64,000 nucleotides of DNA from contig JARUPZ010000017.1 in the NCBI GenBank assembly GCA_031213475.1, positions 6,774,167 through 6,838,166 on the forward strand, given 5' to 3'. The stretch comes from Nereocystis luetkeana. Taxonomy: Eukaryota > Sar > Phaeophyceae > Laminariales > Laminariaceae. How positions within the stretch are numbered: the first letter of the stretch is position 1; the number at the start of each line of letters is the position of its first letter. The notes under the pieces were generated by a model, which worked only from the letters and a program-made list of their open reading frames with translations, was not told the DNA's origin and ran no database searches. Positions 57,220 through 64,000 of this stretch are shown here, one piece after another. Made by a program: the position numbers and the translations under genes.

Positions 57220-57712
57220 TTGTGTAGCAAACAATTCCACGCGAGGATATGGGCTTTCCTCTCGGACCGAGGTGACGGTCGGAACGCCACGACGCGTTCG
57301 TCATCCAGTTTCATTCTGAACGCTTATCGCGGGGGGAAACATCATAATCGCGTGGGGCCGGGAAAACGTGTTCAGCTGTTTTCATGTCTGAGCTCGTTCA
57401 TGTTTAAGTGGTCGGACTGTTTCTTTGCCACCGATTCCGGGGTGGTGCATCCTATCCACTGCCTGACGCGGGGAGAGGTGGCGTTTTACGCCAACGACAC
57501 ACAGTTGGGGAGATGCGCGATGGCCACAGGATAAAAAAGTAGACGTGTGATTCCAAGCGTATGCGTGCATACTCGAACGAGGTGTGGGGGGCGAGGGCGC
57601 CCTGCAGGGTGGACAGCGGGGCCGTTGCTCTCATGATGGAGTTGATGTTACGCGTTCCTGGTCTACCGGATCATTTCCCTCTTTCCTCGTATCGATGTGG
57701 TAATATAATGAA
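57220..57712 (+). mobile_element. fossil fragment of a DIRS-type tyrosine recombinase
   Basis: A plus-strand segment contains FFATDSGVVHPIHCLTRGEV and, further on, a VDSGAVALMMELM segment ending near SSYRCGN. These match what I remember of the central part of tyrosine recombinases from DIRS-type retroelements of brown algae and oomycetes. It is on the opposite strand from the 44.7-50.8 kb fossil and nearly 7 kb away, and the two cover partly different parts of the recombinase. It is therefore a separate insertion. It is truncated on both sides and broken in a few places. Confidence 0.6.
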
Positions 57713-59310
57713 AGAGTAGCTAGATACGTTCGGAATGCCGATAAAAGTTCGACCTCAACTCGTAGCGTCTCGGAAGAGGGACCCCGTGTGCCAGCAGGGG
57801 GGGGGGCATAGCGAAACGAGTGATCGAGAGAGGGGGTAGGTAAAGCTCCGACGCATACAAAACTTCGACGCGTGTTTCCATAAAATACTCTACGAAGGTA
57901 TGACTGTAGGCTTGCGAAGGGAGAGAGAGAGTCTTGCGAAAAAACAGTTTGGGTGAGGACAAAACGAGTATAAGTGCGATAAACAATATGCGTCAGTGTT
58001 GGAGGAGTTGAGTGGTAGGGTAGCGTCAGGGGGCGCGGTCATCAGAGATAACTGCGGGTGGTACTATTCGTAGTGAGGAACCCGGCCGGAATTGCAGTAG
58101 AGAAAGGGAGACGGTCAAATGCCGTGGGCGAGGAGGTACTCAAGGGTTTGCAGGGAACTGCGATGCAGATATCCGACGAGGGAGGGGGAATGTCTCTCGC
58201 CCACGAACCAGAGGACTTTATTGGCGATGTAATTCGAACACATACATTCAACAGGCGAACCACAATACAGGTAGTCGCCCGGGTAGTCTGGTGGTTACCC
58301 TCGAACACAGCTATAAATATATTACTCGGATTCAAGTTTTGACTGAAAAGCTTACCATGTTGAGTTTTTGTTCAACGCATTTGCAAACACATGAACAACA
58401 TAACTTGCACGCGTGGGAATAGGACCAACGTTCGGTGCGAGTCGACGAGTGGAAAATGACCTGAATTGTTCCCCCGAAAAGAAGGCAGGGCACGTAACGT
58501 AAGGAGCAGCAGATCTTCCTGTGTGGCCCCGCGTATAAGTTCACGCCATTCTAGGAGGGAGAAATAACATGACGGAGAAAAAGTATATAGGGTATTTACA
58601 AAAGCTAAGGGTCGGAAAAAGTGCCTAACGACATGCCAGGAACATGTGTCCTCTTCTATCATCTCCTCGGCTGCGGCTGTGTCTTATCATAATGATACAA
58701 CAACAGAGGGAGCAGGAGGAATGACCGGAACATTACCAGCACGTGCTGGATAATTATTATATCGTCCTTCCCTATTGGTATTGTCATATAATGTCATGGT
58801 TTGTCCAGGACCATGTGTGCCGTCGATGTTTCAACACTTGGCATTGTATTTAAACGTGAACATCCACGACAACAAGTTTCGATTTGATGAGGTTTCCGAA
58901 GTAAACAAACACTCTCAATTCCTCAACACTTCCGAAGTAAAATAAATACTCTCTACTCCTCAACACAATCACCCATTATTCCCGGAACATATGGGCCGGC
59001 GGCATCCTTGTACAAGTTCGTCGTTAAAATAGGATACAAATATCTACTGTCGCACCGGTATACTGCTGTAAATCCTCTCTACTGTACGTGATACGGTGCC
59101 CGACCGTTCTAGTGGTCGACGTGCCACTGGCCGTACCTGCGGCAAATGGTCGATGCTTCAACGACCCCCCCACCCCGAAAAAAAGGCTTTTTTTTAAGCA
59201 CTGAACGGAAATGCGGCAGCGATAAAACATAGCCTGTCGTATTCATCCATTTAATACAAAATTTAACGCAGTACTCGATACCAGGTATTCTAGAGGATGT
59301 AACAATTATT
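57713..59310. other. non-coding stretch
   Basis: Mirrored frames of 94-97 codons at 58.04-58.34 kb have no recognised domain. A short direct repeat (GAAGTAAA.AAA.ACTCTC..TCCTCAACAC) lies at about 58.90-58.97 kb. No gene supported. Confidence 0.4.
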
Positions 59311-59314
59311 TTAG

Positions 59315-59690
59315 ACAAACAAGCCGAAAGTTTGCGCAGAAAGGAGGTAGACTTGGTGCATGGATGGGTTTCTTTTGTGTCCGAGGTTTTCTTCTTTCAG
59401 GGAAGTAGTGAGGAGTTGTCAATGTTGGAGATCATGCTGCACATACATTGTCGGATGGCAAGAAAAATAATAATAATAAATATTTTCAGTTACATACAGC
59501 AAAAAAATAGAGTAGACAAGCTATAAGTTGGCACGGAAGGGAGGTAGACTTGGTGCATGGGTTTCCTTTTGTTTCCGAGGTTTTTTTCTTTCGGGAAAGT
59601 TATGAGTGATCCATGTTGAAGATCATGCTGCACATTGTCGGATGGCAAGAAGAGAAATAATATTAATAAATATTTTCAGTAGTCTTGGAG
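59315..59690. repeat. tandem duplication, unit about 197 bp
   Basis: AGACAAACAAGCCGAAAGTTT and AGACAAGCTATAAGTTGGC open two units. Each is then followed by GGAGGTAGACTTGGTGCATG (59343 and 59540), TCCGAGGTTTT, GATCATGCTGCACAT and TTGTCGGATGGCAAGAA, and both finish with an AATAATA..AATAAATATTTTCAGT stretch. Confidence 0.8.
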
Positions 59691-59699
59691 TAGTAGCAC

Positions 59700-60690
59700 A
59701 CGCAATAGTAGCAGCAGGAATTTTACTTTGTAGTATTTATAGTACAGTACCTGGTAATAATGTGTACTCTAAGTTGCGTTCCATCCCAGGATGCGTGCAG
59801 GCACCTCTTGGATTGTTTAGCAGGAATGGCGGCAGTTGTATGTGTCGAGGGTGAACTTCACACGCACAACCAACGACAACGTCAATGTGGCAGCGACGAC
59901 ATTGGCGCCTTGGGCACCAATCAATGGCGAACCATACCACTTCGATCGAATATGCTACCGGGTTGTTTTTTTCATTAGTTTAGTGGGGGATCGAAACACG
60001 ATAGATAGTCTCACTATTTTCAAATCCCCCCACGTTTCTAGCTTTGTTTTTGGTTTCTTTCGTTTTCTCCTTTTTGCTGAATGAATGTATATATCGCCCT
60101 CGTCGTATCGAGTACGAAGACGTTGCATTGCCCTGTCTCCTCTGTTTACCCGTATTACAATGTAGTATCTCTGTGGCGCGGGTGTGTGAGCACAGAGCTC
60201 GTTTCTCTCTAGGATTGAAGACGCGGCACGGACGGCGGTCGGCGCCGGATATCGACGGGTCGAAATACCGGAGTATCGTGCAGAACACAAACCTATACCG
60301 TTAATACTATTTATTGTGGTACTTGAAATACTTTGCAAATGTTTCTCCAACCTCAACACAAGGCCGCAGATAACACCTTGGCAGTATTTCCGTCTGTGTT
60401 GCCTCCTCCATGTCTTCACCCGTACCTACAGTACACCTACATTATCACCTAGCGCGGGCATACGCCAAGCAGCGGGAGCATCCACCCGCCGCGGCGACGC
60501 CCCCCTAGTACCTGGTATATCGGAATCTGGGTTGGCGGGGTTGCGGGTGTGCCCGAGGTGGCGCTATTTCGACATCCAGTCATGTGTTCGAGTGGGTATG
60601 GGGTTGAATGAATGCAATATATATAATATACATTATATTATAATATGTGATATATTGTTTTTACACGTCGTATAATGTATATATATATAT
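59700..60690. other. non-coding stretch with palindromes
   Basis: TACCTGGTA occurs at 59748 and 60509. The 154-codon minus-strand frame at 59955-60419 and the 119-codon plus-strand frame at 60316-60675 show no recognised domain. TATATAATATACATTATATTA near 60.62 kb is a short AT palindrome. Confidence 0.35.
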
Positions 60691-60699
60691 TGTATATAT

Positions 60700-61792
60700 C
60701 ACTGCTTCGATGGTTTTGTTCCCTCTTCTGCTGCTTGCGGTGTCGAGTCGTACTCAAGTAGTGGTGGTATATTGTGGGGAGAGCAGACAACACCACCAGT
60801 ACTACTGTTCTTACGCGGCAGCCTCGTTTTTATCGATTGTAACGGATAAATACATCGTGTGTTTAGTTTGGCAAATAAATGAACGGCACGATGACTATTT
60901 TCCCATGTACCTGGTATGTATGTATGTATGTGCGGTAGTACCGATTATGTTTTATAAGGGCCCACCTTAACGCTATAAGGGCCCATCTTAACGGGGACTT
61001 CTACTTTTTTCGTTTTTATTTCTTTGTTTTTTTTTCTAATTTTATTTGCATCTGATTGGCCGAAGAGAGAATGACCAAGCAGGCAAATAATACATTTTAA
61101 ATTTGAGTGAAAAATCGTTATGGACCTTCTACGTGTCGTTTCGTTTTTTTTTCAATTTGGAGCTCGGGAATTCCTCGGCCTTGACGTAGCATGTGCGTGG
61201 TGGGTCTACACCCTCGGTGGAGTCTGGAGCGATTGATTCTAGGCCGCTTCAGTGACCACGATCGAGGCAAAAAAACGCGAACCTCAGCGAGAGGTGACCG
61301 GAGCAATAGCCGCGCCCACGCCCAACACACAATAGCACATCGTACCTCGGCGGTGGCGCCTCACAAGTAATCATAGTGGCTGCAATCCCAATTTTTCGGC
61401 GTGCTCGATCGGCCAACAATCACGAAAACCGAGCAAATGAGCAAAAACGGAGAATGCGCTCGAGACCTCGATAGCTGCATCACCGCTGCTGTTCCGCACG
61501 TACGTGGCGCTTGGGCGCTTCCTCCGCCCACCCAAGACACCCTGAGAGTGATAACTTCCGATCCTGCGCGACCAAAGAGAAAAAGAGGCTGGCGGCGGCG
61601 CGAACACGGCAGCGCAAACCTTCGCTCTCGTCTACGCGCGCGTCGTTGTTTGTCGGCTGGGCGTAGTGTGACGCGGTGCGTTTTTTCCGATTATTTTTAT
61701 TGACAACTGGCACGCTGTTCCCCGATAATAGGACATAATCACGTTTTTTTCTCGAAACCAAATTAAAATTCATTGAAACTGATTTTTTTCTT

Positions 61793-61823
<31 letters not shown>

Positions 61824-62120
61824 GCGTTCCCCGTTAAGATGGGCCCGAATACATATAAACTATACCAGGGTATACTATAATATATAATATGTACCAGGTA
61901 TAATATAGTATATATATATATATATATATATTAGAACCATAATCCGGGTAATATAATACCCCCACACACGGGAAACGAACCATCGTGCCGTTCGCTTGCA
62001 AAACGAAGCACACGATGTATTGCACGCTACATACATACAGTCGATAAAAAGGAGGCTGCCGAGGAAGAAAAATAAATACGTGATATATTATACCGGTATA
62101 TTATATATATATACCAGGTA

Positions 62121-62159
<39 letters not shown>

Positions 62160-62385
62160 CATAATCCAGGTAGTATAATACCACCGCACGCGGGACAAGA
62201 ATCATCGTGCCGTTCGTTTGTCAAACTAAATACACGATGTATCGGAACTTACAGTTGAAAAAAACGATGCTGCCGCGTAAGAACAATATTGGTTGGTGCT
62301 GTCTGCTCTCCCCACAATATACTACCACTACTGTAGTACGACTCGACACCGCGGCAGAAGAGGGAACCAAACCATCGAAGTAGTG
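60700..62385. mobile_element. AT-rich inverted-repeat element with nested insertions
   Basis: The left arm (about 60700-60955) starts CTTCGATGGTTTTGTTCCCT and runs through TATTGTGGGGAGAGCAGACA, GTTCTTACGCGGCAGC and GAACGGCACGATGA. The right arm (about 62150-62385) is its inverse over the same blocks. A partial third copy, in right-arm orientation, lies at about 61935-62070. Between them sit a second inverted-repeat element (60979-61846) and long TA microsatellites (61794-61823, 61912-61931, 62129-62152). No transposase frame was seen. Confidence 0.65.
60979..61846. mobile_element. 868-bp nested element with 19-bp terminal inverted repeats
   Basis: GGGCCCATCTTAACGGGGA stands at 60979-60997 and its exact inverse at 61828-61846. 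A tip-like copy, AAGGGCCCACCTTAACGCTAT, precedes the left end. The interior holds T-rich sequence, a GC-richer part with frames on both strands (100 codons at 61401-61703) that I do not recognise, and a TA microsatellite next to the right end. The size fits a non-autonomous DNA transposon. Confidence 0.6.
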
Positions 62386-63600
62386 AATGAAAAGCCAGAA
62401 GAAAGTTATTTCGTTTGCTGTATGAACAAGTATTCTGGTGGATCGTGCCGATAGATCGAGGAACCTGGTGGAATGTATGGTTCCACAGCAAGCTGACAGA
62501 TGCAACGGTTGGACGTGAAGCGAACTTGGGGTTCTGCAAGGAAGGTCGGAAGGGTCGTTCCAGGAGCTACTCAACTACCAGGTAAAAAAATTGTATGTAA
62601 GTGTTTAAAGTGAAGTGTTGTGTGCCATACACACCAACGGAGGCATGCCAACAAGGAACAACCGGTTTTCCTGATTCCTGACAGATACCTCGTAGCTGAC
62701 TTTCACATGAGAATGAAGATACACAATATTTGGTTTGGGTTTGTGACAGATGCCCTCCCCTCACAGTTAAAAAAAAGTACAATTTGAATTGTTGTTATTG
62801 GTGGCAGCCGTTAATGACACATAATAGTCTAGTCGGAACAAGCATTGGCAGTCTCGAGGTATCAAGTATCCAAGAAAATCGAGATAGATGGACGAGAAGC
62901 CTCGCCCCTACACACCAATTTGCCTATGCCCTCTGTTTTACAACCCTGTTAAGTTTTGTTTGGTTCTCAAGGGTCAATACCCATATAATCAACGAACCTA
63001 TAATTGCTGAATTTTCTTTGACGGCAATAGAATTATTTCAATCTTGGTTATTCCAGAATCGGATACCATTCACATCGGAAAGGCTATTCACAATTCGGGA
63101 AATCGTCAGGTGGGGCTTCAGGGCTTTACAACTGCATGACGTAGCCGAGAAGAATTCGTTGGAACTATTCACACCAACCTTACACACGTATATATGCGAG
63201 TATCCACTGAGCGACACGCGGTAGGTCGGCCCACGATTCAAACAGGTTTCGCGAAGGCATTTCTGGCTTATGGCTTGGTCTGCCGTCGGGGTAATTTCCC
63301 GTTTTTGTTCGAGTTACTCGTAGAGCAGTTTTAGTCTCCACGTAGTTTTTATCCTCATTGTAGTGTTGCGTTTCGTCCCTCATATATATGTTCTGCTCTT
63401 TCTTCTAGCTGTTTTTCGTGAATCTAGTGGGCCTGGTACAGACGATAGTTTACTGCTATCCATCATAGTATATCACACGTTACAGCAGTACAACAATCCA
63501 CTCTGCTGCTGGACTGTGGGTACGAGTAGGAACTGCCAGCAAAAAGGTTAGACCTTGGGAAGCCGCGAAGAAATTTGATAGCTCTACCACTACCGGTGTA
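62386..63600. other. non-coding stretch
   Basis: A 164-codon plus-strand frame at 62730-63224 has no recognised domain, although it is the longest in the last 3 kb, with some hydrophobic residues around FAYALCFTTLLSFVWFSR. One TACCAGGTA at 62576. Not called as a gene. Confidence 0.3.
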
Positions 63601-63773
63601 AAGTAGTACTTGAAAAAGATATGCCACGAAGAATTTACTGTATTACTCCACTCGAGATTGACCCACTGGCCGATCGCCGCCCCTCACCGCACTCGTCTTA
63701 CACGGCACATCGCGTCTGCCCAACCCCCCAAGAAATATCCTACCCACTCAGGGCGACAGCATCCTCACGGGCC

Positions 63774-64000
63774 ATGAAAACGCTACGTATGGGACGCGTT
63801 TGCCTGTTGGGAGGAATGCTGGCCAGTAAGTGCGTGTCTAGTGCGGCGTTGGAGACGCTGTCAGTGACGGAGAACAGCGTCGCATTTACTGTCGTCCTGT
63901 ACGAAGGAACCTACAGGCTCAAATTTCGCCAGGAGGGCACTCGCTCGTTCTACACGTTCAACACCGCTACACAAGTGACGGGCATTGAAGTCGGCAAGGA
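63774..64000 (+). CDS. 5' end of a probable secreted-protein gene, cut by the window edge
   Basis: The frame starts ATG in the context CGGGCCATGA and reads MKTLRMGRVCLLGGMLASKC, then VSSAALETLSVTENSVAFTV, VLYEGTYRLKFRQEGTRSFY, and on to GIEVGK at the edge without a stop. The basic start, hydrophobic core and VSSA end make a good signal peptide of about 24 residues, so the product is probably exported. The mature part alternates polar and hydrophobic residues like a beta-sandwich domain. An in-frame ATG also exists upstream at 63621 (152 codons earlier in bases, 51 codons), but it would bury the signal peptide, so I prefer 63774. A strong donor-like GTAAGT at about 63828 lies within the frame; if used, the first exon would end there. 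The family is not recognised. Confidence 0.5.
   Translation, partial: MKTLRMGRVCLLGGMLASKCVSSAALETLSVTENSVAFTVVLYEGTYRLKFRQEGTRSFYTFNTATQVTGIEVGK

Noticed and set aside
61794-62152. AT-rich replication origin
   Set aside because: The long TA runs are microsatellites at the junctions of nested inverted-repeat elements. No origin motif can be claimed from sequence.

Overview
This window is eukaryotic nuclear DNA with few genes and many repeats. It is most likely from a stramenopile, and probably a brown alga. I infer this from a pair of secreted-type proteins with a GDPHM motif, whose relatives I remember from brown algae and other stramenopiles. The fossil DIRS-type retroelement sequences, the many CTG/TTG repeats and the intron-like tracts point the same way. 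No bacterial operon, rRNA, tRNA gene or CRISPR array is visible, and the species cannot be fixed by reading.

Layout. 0-10.9 kb: mostly non-coding, with a 91-bp near-perfect hairpin (1.7 kb), a tandem duplication (3.0 kb), the 5' half of a fossil LTR-type retroelement carrying a NADAR domain next to an aspartic protease motif (3.4-5.3 kb), and two copies of a ~100-bp TTAA-ended MITE (6.9 and 10.2 kb). 10.9-19.4 kb: one 8.5-kb element with very long inverted arms. The arms are studded with GGGGATCCCC palindromes, contain a ~175-bp satellite, and share a nested MITE. 20.3-28.0 kb: an inverted, convergent duplication of a host gene encoding a GDPHM (VWD-like or root-cap-like) protein with its flanks. 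The right copy is open over 330 codons; the left copy has a compensated frame-shifted segment. 28-39 kb: largely unassigned non-coding DNA with simple and degenerate tandem repeats.

39.3-40.6 kb: a cysteine-containing exon appears to be split by a 936-bp inverted-repeat DNA element with a 7-bp target duplication. 41.4-41.8 kb: a tRNA-like, SINE-like repeat. 44.7-50.8 kb (minus strand): a heavily broken DIRS-type retroelement fossil with gag-like, RT, RNase H and tyrosine recombinase regions. A second, separate tyrosine recombinase fossil fragment lies at 57.2-57.7 kb. 51-60 kb: several short tandem repeat arrays. 60.7-62.4 kb: nested inverted-repeat elements in AT-rich DNA. The last 230 bases contain the start of a probable secreted-protein gene that runs off the window.

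The most unusual signals are the NADAR module inside a retroelement fossil, the 8.5-kb long-arm element with its palindromes and satellite, the MITE-split exon, and a dispersed 9-bp palindrome TACCWGGTA. I found the palindrome 19 times by eye, where chance predicts about 0.5. Few of the genes here act together in any visible way; the window is dominated by layers of mobile-element insertion and decay.
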